From: Deinococcus indicus
GTDB taxonomy: Bacteria; Deinococcota; Deinococci; Deinococcales; Deinococcaceae
Assembly (NCBI RefSeq): GCF_002198095.1
Contig: NZ_NHMK01000003.1
Location: 1 to 64,000 of the forward strand
Direction: 5' to 3'
DNA length: 64,000 nt
Shown here: positions 9,216 through 17,110 of the stretch, piece by piece
How the letters are laid out: each line of letters begins with the position of its first letter
Position numbering within the stretch: the stretch's first letter is position 1
Program-made: the position numbers and the translations under genes
The notes under the pieces: model-generated
What the model was told of the DNA's origin: nothing
Databases searched by the model: none
Seen by the model: only the letters and a program-made list of their open reading frames with translations

Positions 9216-9749
9216 ATGACCCAGCCCGTGAAACCCGTCTGCGCCCTGACCGAAGCCATCAAGCCCCTGCTGCCGCCCCTGCTCGTGCAGGTCGCCGACC
9301 ACCGCGTTCTGGAAGGGTTCCTGAAGTACGGGCAGACGCTCAGTGACAACCACAAGCCACTGCGCAAGAAGGTCGTGCACCACATCCAGGAGCTGATCGA
9401 CGCCCTGAACTACAACGAGTGGAAACTGATGGACCTGCGCCGCCACGAGAACCACTTCGAACTGGTGTTCCAGGCCCTGGAGCGGCGCCGCAGGTACATC
9501 CAACACCTGTCTGAGCTGCTTGACCTTGTGCCCGACCTGACCTTCGAGGAACTGACGTACAAGGAGGGTCACAGCGAGGCCGATCAGCTGCGCGCAGATC
9601 TCGCGGCGGCCCGGGCGGAGCGGGACGCGCTGCTGGGGGCACTGGGGAGCGTGCTCGACGAGGCGTACGACGGGCAGCACTCGTACCGTGTGGACCTCAG
9701 CACCCTCCAGGCAGCGCACGAAACCTTCACCGCCCTGGAGGGCGCGTGA
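9216..9749 (+). CDS. Hypothetical protein with MazG-like helical segment, 177 aa
   Basis: It has its own Shine-Dalgarno (AAGGA, 6 nt before the ATG). The segment KYGQTLSDNHKPLRKKVVHH followed by IQELIDALNY resembles small phage proteins related to dNTP or NTP pyrophosphohydrolases, with a C-terminal helical extension rich in Ala, Glu and Arg. A complete ExxE...ExxD metal motif is not evident, so enzymatic activity is doubtful. It lies directly before a HAD phosphatase gene, with a 4-base overlap. Confidence 0.6.
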   Translation: MTQPVKPVCALTEAIKPLLPPLLVQVADHRVLEGFLKYGQTLSDNHKPLRKKVVHHIQELIDALNYNEWKLMDLRRHENHFELVFQALERRRRYIQHLSELLDLVPDLTFEELTYKEGHSEADQLRADLAAARAERDALLGALGSVLDEAYDGQHSYRVDLSTLQAAHETFTALEGA

Positions 9750-10384
9750 CCGGCGTGCCCCGGCCCCTGTGGGTGGCGTTCGACATCGACGGGACCCTCG
9801 CCTGCGCCCTGCCGGCCCTGCGCGTGGCCCTGGCCGCCCGCCTGGGCCTGCCCGTGGACGCCATCCGGGATGGCGGACCGTACGAGCAGTTCGGCTTCAC
9901 GACCGGCTGCGGCCGCACCGACATCGCCCTGAGCGGCATGGCGCAGCGGGAATGGGAGCAGGTGGCCAGTCAGGCGCAGCCCCTGCCCGGCGCATTGGAC
10001 GCCGTGACCCGCGTGGCGCAGGCCGGGCGACTCCTGGGGTACGTCACGCGGCGCCCGCTGCATATGTGGGACGTCACGTACACCTGGCTGTCCGCGCATG
10101 GCTTCCCGGTCGCCAATTACCTGCTGCGGCACATGCCGGACGAGCACGCCTGCAAGAGCGTCCAGGCGGTGGGCCTCGCCGTCAGCTGGGGCCACAGGGA
10201 TGGCGGACCGAATCACCTCAGCAGCATCACCCTCGTCGAGGACAGCGGCCGCGAGGCCCTCAGCGCCGCCCGCAACGGCCTGCGCGTCCACCTGATCGAC
10301 CAGCCGCACAACCAGGCCGCCCAGCACGAACGCATCACCCGCATTCCCGACCTCACGCACCTGAAGGCGGAACTCCATGACTGA
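9746..10384 (+). CDS. HAD-superfamily phosphatase, 212 aa
   Basis: The start is a GTG overlapping the previous stop. HAD motif I is clear at residues 11-17 (AFDIDGT), with the nucleophile Asp13 and acid-base Asp15. Later, TLVEDSGREALSAARNG near residue 160 fits motif IV (acidic pair) plus the following helix. Enzymes of this type dephosphorylate nucleotides or other small phosphates. In this operon, next to MazG-like genes, a nucleotide substrate is a reasonable inference. The length is normal for the superfamily. Confidence 0.8.
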   Translation: MTGVPRPLWVAFDIDGTLACALPALRVALAARLGLPVDAIRDGGPYEQFGFTTGCGRTDIALSGMAQREWEQVASQAQPLPGALDAVTRVAQAGRLLGYVTRRPLHMWDVTYTWLSAHGFPVANYLLRHMPDEHACKSVQAVGLAVSWGHRDGGPNHLSSITLVEDSGREALSAARNGLRVHLIDQPHNQAAQHERITRIPDLTHLKAELHD

Positions 10385-10802
10385 ACCGACCCCGCTCGCC
10401 CCCCAGCCCCAACCCGCGCCCCTGCCTGAGCGGGTGCAGGCCGCGCTGGCCGTGAAGGCCTGCCCGCCTGTGTACGTTGACATCGTGAACCCGAGCGGGC
10501 GCGTGTCCTACCGCCGCTGGTCGGACCACCCAGACGTACAAGAGGCGCTAGGTACGCAGGGCTACAGCGTGCGCCGCTCGGATTCCCAGTACGAGCTGGA
10601 GGGCGAACCTCACCCGCTCCGCGCTCTCCTCGCCGAGACGGCCGCTGCCCTGGCCTCCGCTGAGGCTGAGCGGGATGCGCTGCGGGAGGCTCTGGGGACG
10701 ATCGGCGCAGGTGTCGAAATTGCCCGGCAGCAGGGCAACGGCAACGCTCACATGGACGCCATCTACAGGATCGCGTGTGAGGCGATGGGGGTCCAGTCGT
10801 GA
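10377..10802 (+). CDS. Hypothetical protein, 141 aa
   Basis: The ATG lies 8 bases inside the HAD gene. A Pro-rich N-terminus (residues 1-18) is followed by a small domain and an Ala/Glu-rich helix (ALLAETAAALASAEAERDAL) that also appears, slightly changed, at the end of the protein encoded at 9216. This suggests a shared helical module within the operon. The function is unknown. Confidence 0.6.
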   Translation: MTEPTPLAPQPQPAPLPERVQAALAVKACPPVYVDIVNPSGRVSYRRWSDHPDVQEALGTQGYSVRRSDSQYELEGEPHPLRALLAETAAALASAEAERDALREALGTIGAGVEIARQQGNGNAHMDAIYRIACEAMGVQS

Positions 10803-11452
10803 CCCGCTCCACTGCTGATCTCCTGCGCGACGTGGCGACCGCGCTCACCTGCTACGCCAGCACCAAGCACGCCCAGGCCAGCGTCCAGAAGATCCCCAGC
10901 GTCAAGACGGCCATGCTGGAGGAGGTGGCGCACATCGAGGCGCTGGAACGCGAGGTCCGCGAGGCCATGCGCGCCCAGGCCGAGGCCGGGAACTGGGATC
11001 TGGAGTACTCGTTCAACCCTTCCGAGTACGACATCCACCAGGACGTGCTGTACCAGCAGTACCGCGACCACGTGAACGGCCGGAAGGGCACGGGCGCCAT
11101 CCGGAAGTACGAGGTTCACCGCCGGTTCGGGGAGCTGCTGGCGCGCGCGGACGCCCTGGGCGATCCCGTAGTTTCCGAGGGGTTGATCTGGCTGGCGTGG
11201 CACACGGTCAAGGACCGCGAGATGGCGCAGGGGACGAACGAGGTCCTGCGGTTCAGGCTGATCCGCCAGTCGGAGATCGAGAAGGTCAGTGTGGCCGTGC
11301 CGCGCGAGACCGTTGAGGGCCTGCTCGCCGGGTGGAATGAGGGACTGTGGGGGCCGTACACCCAGGATGCGGGCGTGCCGGACACGGTTCTCGCGCTGGT
11401 GGACGGTCTACGCGCCGCGCTCGTCCAGCGTGACGCCGGAGGCCAGTCGTGA
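10799..11452 (+). CDS. Hypothetical helical protein, 217 aa
   Basis: The GTG start overlaps the previous stop. It is a soluble, largely helical protein with mixed charge (MLEEVAHIEALEREVREAMR). I see no recognised domain. Its end (LVDGLRAALVQRDAGGQS, followed by the TCGTGACCCGC junction) has the same junction sequence as the preceding gene's end, a small local duplication of the translational coupling signal. Confidence 0.6.
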   Translation: MTRSTADLLRDVATALTCYASTKHAQASVQKIPSVKTAMLEEVAHIEALEREVREAMRAQAEAGNWDLEYSFNPSEYDIHQDVLYQQYRDHVNGRKGTGAIRKYEVHRRFGELLARADALGDPVVSEGLIWLAWHTVKDREMAQGTNEVLRFRLIRQSEIEKVSVAVPRETVEGLLAGWNEGLWGPYTQDAGVPDTVLALVDGLRAALVQRDAGGQS

Positions 11453-12273
11453 CCCGCCCGCCGACCGCGCTGGAGATCCTGGAGCTCCTGTCCACCCGGG
11501 CACGCTACCGGGAGTGGCTGACCGGCGGGCACCTGGAGGCGGACCACGGGATGATCACCGACAACCTCGCCCGCGTGACCGCGCAGATCGAGGCGCTCAC
11601 GCACCGGCAGGTGGCGGAGGCCCTGGAACAGCTGCGCGCCCAGGCTGCGCCATGGACAGCCGCCGAACTGGAGGACCTGCGCCTTCTCGCCTGGGCACTC
11701 GGTCCGGAGAACGACGGGCAGCTCACCATCACGAGTGGCCGGGCACTGGCTGACACCCTGAGCATCGCCAAGATGGTGGACCCAGCTCCCGGCAGGGGCC
11801 GCCTGCTCCCCGAACTGGAAGCCCTGATGTCCGTCTCGGTGCGCGAATGGCTGCTGATCCACCGCGCCCTGAACGCCCTGCTCGGGCAGGCCCCGCAGGC
11901 ATTGCCAGAACCGGAGGCGCCCGCCGCGGCCCCCACCGCAGGTGAGGAGCCGGAGACCCTGCTGGAACGCATCCTCGACACGCTGCCCAACTGCCGCGAC
12001 TTCAAGCTGACCGCACCTGACCGGGACGGCGAGTGGACGGCGAGCTTCATGTACGACCACTGCGCCTTCGAAGGGCAGGGCAGCTCCCCCGAGGCAGCAC
12101 TCATCGAGGCGTCAGTGGAGCGCACGATCGCCGATCACTACTACTACGCCGACGGGGCGCGGCTGAGCGAGGCGCAGATGACGGACCTGCTGAACACGGC
12201 CTACATGACCCACCTGGGGCACCTGCCCGGGCACGGGTACCGGGGCAGCTACCTGAAGGAGGATGTGGAGTGA
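11449..12273 (+). CDS. Hypothetical protein, 274 aa
   Basis: The GTG start is in a 4-base overlap. The N-terminal half (ARYREWLTGGHLEADHGMIT and following) is helical. A Pro/Ala-rich linker near residues 145-165 leads to a C-terminal domain with strands and YYYADG aromatic residues. It is not recognised. Confidence 0.6.
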   Translation: MTRPPTALEILELLSTRARYREWLTGGHLEADHGMITDNLARVTAQIEALTHRQVAEALEQLRAQAAPWTAAELEDLRLLAWALGPENDGQLTITSGRALADTLSIAKMVDPAPGRGRLLPELEALMSVSVREWLLIHRALNALLGQAPQALPEPEAPAAAPTAGEEPETLLERILDTLPNCRDFKLTAPDRDGEWTASFMYDHCAFEGQGSSPEAALIEASVERTIADHYYYADGARLSEAQMTDLLNTAYMTHLGHLPGHGYRGSYLKEDVE

Positions 12274-12512
12274 GTACCCTCACGGAGGAATACGCCGCTC
12301 AGCAGGAGCAGCGTCGTCAGGAGATCGCCGCCCTCAGCCCAGGCCTGCGCCAGGATCTGGAGCTGCTGGCCGTGCTGGCCAGCGAGCCGGACGCCTGGCG
12401 CGGCGTCACGGAAAGCCGGGCGCGTGAGATCCTCGCCTGCACCGTTCCGGAATACAGGCAGCTGATCCGCCGCGTGGACACCGAATTCACGTGGCAGGCG
12501 GACCAGCCGTGA
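12270..12512 (+). CDS. Small helical hypothetical protein, 80 aa
   Basis: It starts at a GTG that overlaps the upstream stop and ends in a GTGA overlap with the next gene. The sequence (QDLELLAVLASEPDAWRGVT, then SRAREILACTVPEYRQLIRR) could be a short helix-turn-helix-like unit, but no clear match is visible. Confidence 0.55.
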   Translation: MSTLTEEYAAQQEQRRQEIAALSPGLRQDLELLAVLASEPDAWRGVTESRAREILACTVPEYRQLIRRVDTEFTWQADQP

Positions 12513-13279
12513 CCTCGCTTCCGGAAGACCGCGAGGTTGCGGCCCTGCCGACCCTGCACGACCTTGTGACAGGTGACGCGCCTGCGTCGGGGGAGGCCTA
12601 CAGTCAGGCCAGCGCGGCCTGGAAGGCGCGGCGGGTACTGGCCTTCCAGGCGCTGTCCCGAACCCTCAGCGCCGATCAGCAGGCGCTGCTGAAAACACTC
12701 GTCGAAGTTCACGCGCACGAGTCCGCCCTGCGGGGCGCGGCCGTGGGTGCCCAGGCGGCCCGCCGTGAGGCCCGGATCCGGAACGGCGAGCAGTCCCGCC
12801 AGCATGCCGAGGCGGCCGCGCAGGCCCGCCTGGAGAACCGGCAGATCAACGACCTCCTGAAGCGCGCCGCTGACGACAACGCCACCCTGCGGCGCCGCGC
12901 CGACACCGCCGAGAAGGAACTGGCCGCCCTGCGCGCCACGCTGCCCGGCATCGAGCGGGTCATCCGGCAGGACATCATCGCCGCCGCGCCCGCCGACCAC
13001 CGGCCCCTCCCGCGCCTCGCCCCCCGCTCAGCCGTCACGTACCGGTACCTGTCGCACGGGTTCCACGTCCGGCGGATCGCGCGGCGCATCGAGGAGTTCC
13101 TGGCCGGCCCGGACTGTCGCGGGTACGCCAGACCCGAGAAGCTCGCGGAGTTCCTGCTGCCGGAGACGCCACGCCCGACGTTCCAGCAGGCCCTGACGCA
13201 CCTGCTGCTGTCCCGCCGCGTGATCCAGTCACCCTCCGGTGCGTACCGGCTGCGCAACCCCAGCGGGGCGCCCAGGTGA
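12509..13279 (+). CDS. Coiled-coil protein with C-terminal winged-helix-like domain, 256 aa
   Basis: The GTG at 12509 is chosen because it overlaps the preceding stop. Residues about 60-145 form an Arg/Ala/Glu-rich coiled coil, and residues about 165-250 (HVRRIARRIEEFLAGPDCRG, then a helix and SRRVIQSPSGAYRLRNP) look like a winged helix. The wing-style ending with a strand and basic residues supports DNA binding; the target is unknown. Confidence 0.6.
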   Translation: MTSLPEDREVAALPTLHDLVTGDAPASGEAYSQASAAWKARRVLAFQALSRTLSADQQALLKTLVEVHAHESALRGAAVGAQAARREARIRNGEQSRQHAEAAAQARLENRQINDLLKRAADDNATLRRRADTAEKELAALRATLPGIERVIRQDIIAAAPADHRPLPRLAPRSAVTYRYLSHGFHVRRIARRIEEFLAGPDCRGYARPEKLAEFLLPETPRPTFQQALTHLLLSRRVIQSPSGAYRLRNPSGAPR

Positions 13280-13710
13280 CGCCGCCTGCCCTGCTGACGG
13301 CCCTGCGGGAACTGGCGGTCCTGCTGCCCGGCGGACGGCTCCGGCTGCTGCGTCAGGCGGTCCCTGGCGCCGGGCAGACCGAAACGCTGGAATGTATCTA
13401 CGACGGCCGCGCCCACCGGGTGTGCACGATCAGCCACGAACCCCTCGGGCGATTCGGCCTGCTGCACGTCCGCGCCAGCGTCGAGGAGGAGATCCAGGCG
13501 CGCGGGTGGGTCCTGAGCCAGGACTTCCGGCCGCACGCGCGGTTCGCATCGGCCCGCGCGACCATCTACACCCCGAACTTCCACTCCAAAGACGCTACTG
13601 CGCCCGACCATCCCGACATGGACGACCACCAGCTGCGCCTGCACGCCCTGCTCAGCTGCGCTGCGAAGGCCATCCGCAACCCGCACTACCTGGAGGACCG
13701 ACCATCATGA
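13276..13710 (+). CDS. Hypothetical protein, 144 aa
   Basis: It starts in a GTGA overlap. It is a mixed alpha/beta protein with no recognised motif (LECIYDGRAHRVCTISHEPL). It overlaps the last small gene of the operon by 4 bases. Confidence 0.55.
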   Translation: MTPPALLTALRELAVLLPGGRLRLLRQAVPGAGQTETLECIYDGRAHRVCTISHEPLGRFGLLHVRASVEEEIQARGWVLSQDFRPHARFASARATIYTPNFHSKDATAPDHPDMDDHQLRLHALLSCAAKAIRNPHYLEDRPS

Positions 13711-13847
13711 AGCACCCCACGTTCGCCGAGCGCCTCCGCGCAGCCCTGCAGGCCTTCCGCGATCCGGAAGCAGTCTCCCCTCCCCTGCCGGAACTGGAGG
13801 TGGGCCTCCCGCCACAATTATGGGCCGCGCCGACTCTGAAAATATGA
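13707..13847 (+). CDS. Small terminal gene of the early operon, 46 aa
   Basis: The ATG overlaps the previous stop. The protein starts MKHPTFAERLRAALQAFRDP, an amphipathic basic helix followed by a Pro-rich tail. The last codons (CTGAAAATATGA) run into the AT-rich DNA that begins the next region, so the 3' end of the operon marks a sharp composition boundary and may have been truncated by an insertion there. Confidence 0.5.
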   Translation: MKHPTFAERLRAALQAFRDPEAVSPPLPELEVGLPPQLWAAPTLKI

Positions 13848-13863
13848 CTCAACTACTGGAATT

Positions 13864-14982
13864 CTACCGCAAAAGCTGATTGGCCTTATAAAGGAAATAC
13901 ATTTGATTTTGCTCTGCCTTGGTGCGCTCTTGAAAGTACTCACCGGCAGCCACAGTGCCTAATCCTAAAATGCCCCCAACAATATTTGAGATATTTTTAT
14001 CTATTTCGCTAGGCATCAAAAGATTAGACACCGCCAGAGTGAGTGTACCGGCAGTAGCCGTATTAATTACCGATTTTTGATAGATGTTTTGCACAACTCT
14101 ATTTATACTGACAGCCTCTTCGATTTCCATAACGGCCGGTGCTATTTTTAGATTATACAGCTCGTCAGCCTCTATCGCGAAATCCCTTTCCCAAGTTGCG
14201 CTTTGGATAGTTTTGGAGTATTCAACCATTGCTGCCCGAAATTTTGACAGCGGTCGTACGAGCAGCTTACGTATATCCAATATCTCGTCAACGCCAGCCT
14301 GCTCAAAATGGGGAAGTCTTTGAATAAAATGAGCTGAAAGGCCAGTCTGAGCCGCTCTCTCCTTCCTCATGTTTGACAATTCCGGACGCTTCTCTTTAAT
14401 GTATAAGTCTATTAGATTGGACATTTCCCTATCTAAAAGCGGAAAGCTATTTTGACTAGCAATAGTCTTGAAGACCCCTTCAGTGAACTTCTCAGCAAAA
14501 CTGCCAGAGGCCATTTCGTGCTCATATTTCTCAAGATTGAGCAATCCTCGCCTAACCAGCTTATCGATGTCAAGGATACCTAGTGGGCCAAATATGCCAT
14601 TCATTCCCACTCTCATCGAGGCAAATGCCTGCTCTCTTAGAGCCAAAAATTTCTTTTCTTGAACTCTTCTCTGGCTTCTTGGGAGACCTCTAAGACTCGT
14701 GATAGCATCGTCCAGCTGCTCTATCATATCGGCTACTTGGTAGAATTCCGCTCTTTGCTCCTGTCCAACAATTCCAGCCAACCTTTGAATATTGTGTTTA
14801 GTGGGTTGGTTGACCAATGCTTCCACTGCAATCAAAAGCATTTCTGATTTTGGACTATGAAGGCTTATGGTATCTCCGTAAAGTAAGCCGATCTTAATAA
14901 GTCTTAATTCGCTATGTATTGCCAGATTGCCGCCGCTGCCTATGCCGTGTCCTATTGAAATATTAAATTTACTGTTATCCAC
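13864..14982 (-). CDS. AT-rich orphan gene, 372 aa, unknown function
   Basis: Base composition drops to about 45% G+C, with A/T-ending codons and Ile/Lys/Asn-rich protein, unlike everything around it. This points to recent transfer from another host. The start is a GTG at 14982. The N-terminus (about 1-50, including LIKIGLLYGDTISLHSPKSE) looks like a strand-helix unit. The middle is helical and charged. Two hydrophobic segments near residues 303-322 and 329-348 could be a membrane hairpin. It is single, opposite to its neighbours, and sits between an early operon and parAB, a typical site for a defence or other cargo gene; that role is inference. I do not recognise the family. Confidence 0.75.
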   Translation of the reverse strand: MDNSKFNISIGHGIGSGGNLAIHSELRLIKIGLLYGDTISLHSPKSEMLLIAVEALVNQPTKHNIQRLAGIVGQEQRAEFYQVADMIEQLDDAITSLRGLPRSQRRVQEKKFLALREQAFASMRVGMNGIFGPLGILDIDKLVRRGLLNLEKYEHEMASGSFAEKFTEGVFKTIASQNSFPLLDREMSNLIDLYIKEKRPELSNMRKERAAQTGLSAHFIQRLPHFEQAGVDEILDIRKLLVRPLSKFRAAMVEYSKTIQSATWERDFAIEADELYNLKIAPAVMEIEEAVSINRVVQNIYQKSVINTATAGTLTLAVSNLLMPSEIDKNISNIVGGILGLGTVAAGEYFQERTKAEQNQMYFLYKANQLLR

Positions 14983-15161
14983 GCCTTACCCCCTGGCTTA
15001 CTACACAATCAAAACCCATCTAACCGAAAAACAGCTGCCCAAGTACTCGAATTTATGCCATGCGCGTATTACAATACAGAAATTAGCATATATTTTAATT
15101 TGCGACAGCACGCTCGAATTAAGCCTTGCGCCCCGCAGACAAGAGAGAGGTCGATCGGGGT
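14983..15161. promoter_or_regulatory. AT-rich divergent promoter region
   Basis: About 180 bases between the - strand orphan gene and parA. It is AT-rich from about 15055 to 15120 (TAGCATATATTTTAATTT), which fits -10-type sequences for either gene. A purine-rich AAGAGAGAGG at 15141-15150 lies 11 nt before the parA ATG. No clear paired -35/-10 set or repeats are seen. Confidence 0.4.
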
Positions 15162-15941
15162 ATGCTCCCCCTCGTGATCACAGCAACGGTGTTCAACCAT
15201 GCCGGCGGCGCAGGCAAGACCAGCATCACCCGGGACGTCGGGTACGAGCTGTCCCGCGCGGGCCTGCGCGTCCTCCTGATCGACCTCGACCCGCAGGCGA
15301 ACCTGACGTCCTGGCTGGGCGTCCGTGGCGTCACCCTGTCCGCCACGGTGTACGAGGTGGCCACCGAGGGCGAAGGGCTCCCCGAGCCGATCAAGGTGCA
15401 CGGCATGCACCTGATTCCCAGTCAGGTGGACCTGGCGCTCGCCGAGACGGGCATGCTGGGCGCGCCCGGCTCGCAGCTGTTCCTCCGGCAGGCGCTGGAG
15501 CACGTGCGCGAGCAGTACGACGTGGTCCTGATCGACAGCCCACCCAGCGTCGGGCAACTGGCCATCCTGGGCGCCGCGGCCGCCGACCGGCTGATCGTGC
15601 CCATCCCCACCCGGCAGAAAGGCCTGGACGCCCTGCCAGGCCTCCAGAAGGCCACGAAGCTCTACCGGCGACTCCAGCCGGAACTGCGGGTGGCGCTGTA
15701 CGTGCCGACCATGTACAACGACCGGCGCAGTCACGACCGCGAGGTGCTGGCCATGCTCCGCGACGGCCTCACGCCCCTCGGGGAGCCGGTACCGGAGCGT
15801 GCGGCCGTGTGGCTGGATTCCACGACGGATGGCAGCCCCGTGGGCGTCTACGCGCCCGGCAGCCCGGTGCATCAGGACGTGCTGCGCCTCACGGCGGACG
15901 TGGCACGCGCCCTGAACCTGAACGTGGCGGTAACGGCATGA
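15162..15941 (+). CDS. parA: ParA-family partition ATPase, 259 aa
   Basis: A Walker-type partition ATPase that moves DNA by ATP-driven binding to the nucleoid. The Walker A region is [10 protein letters not shown] at residues 12-21 (Lys19). The signature lysine of the usual KGGxGKT motif is Ala14 here. Walker A' is [12 protein letters not shown] near 44-55, and Walker B is VVLIDSPPS near 122-130. The ATG at 15162 is preferred over an upstream TTG because the protein then begins right at the first strand. It overlaps parB by 4 bases (ATGA), the standard parAB arrangement. It supports plasmid-like or phage-plasmid maintenance. Confidence 0.9.
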   Translation: MLPLVITATVFNHAGGAGKTSITRDVGYELSRAGLRVLLIDLDPQANLTSWLGVRGVTLSATVYEVATEGEGLPEPIKVHGMHLIPSQVDLALAETGMLGAPGSQLFLRQALEHVREQYDVVLIDSPPSVGQLAILGAAAADRLIVPIPTRQKGLDALPGLQKATKLYRRLQPELRVALYVPTMYNDRRSHDREVLAMLRDGLTPLGEPVPERAAVWLDSTTDGSPVGVYAPGSPVHQDVLRLTADVARALNLNVAVTA

Positions 15942-16834
15942 CCCGCAAGCGCCCCGCGCCCCGCACGGGCATCGAAGGCCTGCTGAACGGAGCCTCGGCA
16001 CTGGCGGAAGCGCCCAGCGCCACCCTGCCTGTCACGGACCTGCGACCCTCAGCCTTCCAACCCCGGCGGCACTTTGACGAGACCAGCCTGACCGAACTGA
16101 CCGACTCCATCCGCAAGAACGGCGTCCTGCAACCACTCCTGGCACGCCCGTCAGACAACGGGTACGAGATTGTCGCTGGGGAACGCCGCTGGCGCGCCGC
16201 GCAGCAGGCCGGCCTGACCGAGGTGCCCGTTCACATCCGCGACCTCACGGACGAACAGGCCGTCCGCGCGGCCCTGCTGGAGAACCTGCACCGCGAGGAC
16301 CTCAACCAGTACGAGGAAGCGGCCGCCACCCTGCGCCTCGTCGCCCTGACCCTCGGCGTGGACGAGGACGTCGCGCGCGCCCGGATGTACGCCGCGGCGC
16401 GCGGCACGAACACCGAGGACCGCGAAGTACTCGAGGACCTGTTCGCCGCCGCGAGTCTCGGCAGCTGGCAGTCGTTCACGACGAACAAGCTCCGCATCCT
16501 CAGGTACCCGGACGCCATCGTCACGGCCATGCAGGGCGGACTGCACTACAGCATTGCCGCCGTCATCGCCGCCGCCCCCGACATCCATCAGGCGGAGCTG
16601 CTGGCCATGGCGCAGGGTGGCGCCGGGTACCGGGAAGTCAAGGCCCGCCGCGCCGCCCTGGAGGCCCGCGCAACCCCGCTGAAAGTGGACCCGGCACGCG
16701 TGACGGAAGTCGGTAAGCGCATCAGCAGCGTGAAGTGGCTCGGCACGCTCGACAACAAGGCGCAGAAGGAGCTGCAGGCCTGGCTGAACCGCATGCCCGA
16801 CAGCGTCCGGAAGGCTATGAACCTGCCGGACTGA
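15938..16834 (+). CDS. parB: ParB-family partition protein, 298 aa
   Basis: A centromere-binding CTPase of normal length. The N-terminal domain carries [20 protein letters not shown] and the GERRWRA motif at residues 81-87. [20 protein letters not shown] follows, then the DNA-binding HTH region. A C-terminal segment ([13 protein letters not shown]) probably dimerises. It starts in an ATGA overlap with parA. A 20-bp palindrome (16826-16845) covers its stop codon and is a candidate parS-like site. Confidence 0.9.
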   Translation: MTRKRPAPRTGIEGLLNGASALAEAPSATLPVTDLRPSAFQPRRHFDETSLTELTDSIRKNGVLQPLLARPSDNGYEIVAGERRWRAAQQAGLTEVPVHIRDLTDEQAVRAALLENLHREDLNQYEEAAATLRLVALTLGVDEDVARARMYAAARGTNTEDREVLEDLFAAASLGSWQSFTTNKLRILRYPDAIVTAMQGGLHYSIAAVIAAAPDIHQAELLAMAQGGAGYREVKARRAALEARATPLKVDPARVTEVGKRISSVKWLGTLDNKAQKELQAWLNRMPDSVRKAMNLPD

Positions 16835-16845
16835 CGTCAGTGCGG
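16826..16845. repeat. Palindrome at the parB stop codon (candidate parS-like site)
   Basis: The core ACTGACGTCAGT is a perfect 12-bp palindrome, and the outer four bases each side pair except for one position. The same 20-mer with a single change occurs at 63654-63673 upstream of terS. It does not resemble the chromosomal parS consensus (GTTTCACGTGAAAC type). Confidence 0.6.
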
Positions 16846-17037
16846 CAGGCGCACGCACCCCTCGGCAGCCGCATGCGCCCCAGCCTTCAAACCCTGATCC
16901 ACCAGACCAGCGTGGACCTGCGCGTCCAGCTGGGCCGGCGCGTACTCCTGGAACGAGTACTCGAGGCGATCATGTAGGAGTATCGCGACGACCCGGACCT
17001 GCGGGCATGCGTGGCCCGGCGAGTTGGGGAAGAGTAG
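16840..17037 (+). pseudogene. Small ORF after parB split by an in-frame TAG
   Basis: From a GTG at 16840 (or the ATG at 16873) the frame reads a compact helical peptide (LIHQTSVDLRVQLGRRVLLE, RVLEAIM), hits TAG at 16975-16977, and then continues coherently for 19 codons (EYRDDPDLRACVARRVGEE) to a second TAG at 17035. The two halves read as one amphipathic protein of about 65 residues. It may be a broken parB-linked gene or a short gene whose downstream readability is chance. Confidence 0.35.
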
Positions 17038-17050
17038 GCCACGTTCATCG

Positions 17051-17093
17051 CGTCCCCCGAACATGTCGCAATTCACGACGCATTCGGGGGACG
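17051..17093. terminator. 11-bp inverted repeat between convergent genes
   Basis: Perfect arms CGTCCCCCGAA (17051-17061) and TTCGGGGGACG (17083-17093) are separated by 21 bases. It lies 17 bases beyond the stop of the - strand HTH gene, so it could end that transcript. No U-run follows, and a protein-binding site next to parAB is an alternative. Confidence 0.45.
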
Positions 17094-17110
17094 TGTCGTC
17101 GATTCCGGGT

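Noticed and set aside
17051..17093. Reading the 11-bp inverted repeat as a canonical parS site
   Set aside because: Chromosomal parS sites are 14-16-bp palindromes of the GTTTCACGTGAAAC type without a 21-base spacer. The palindrome at 16826 is a better candidate.
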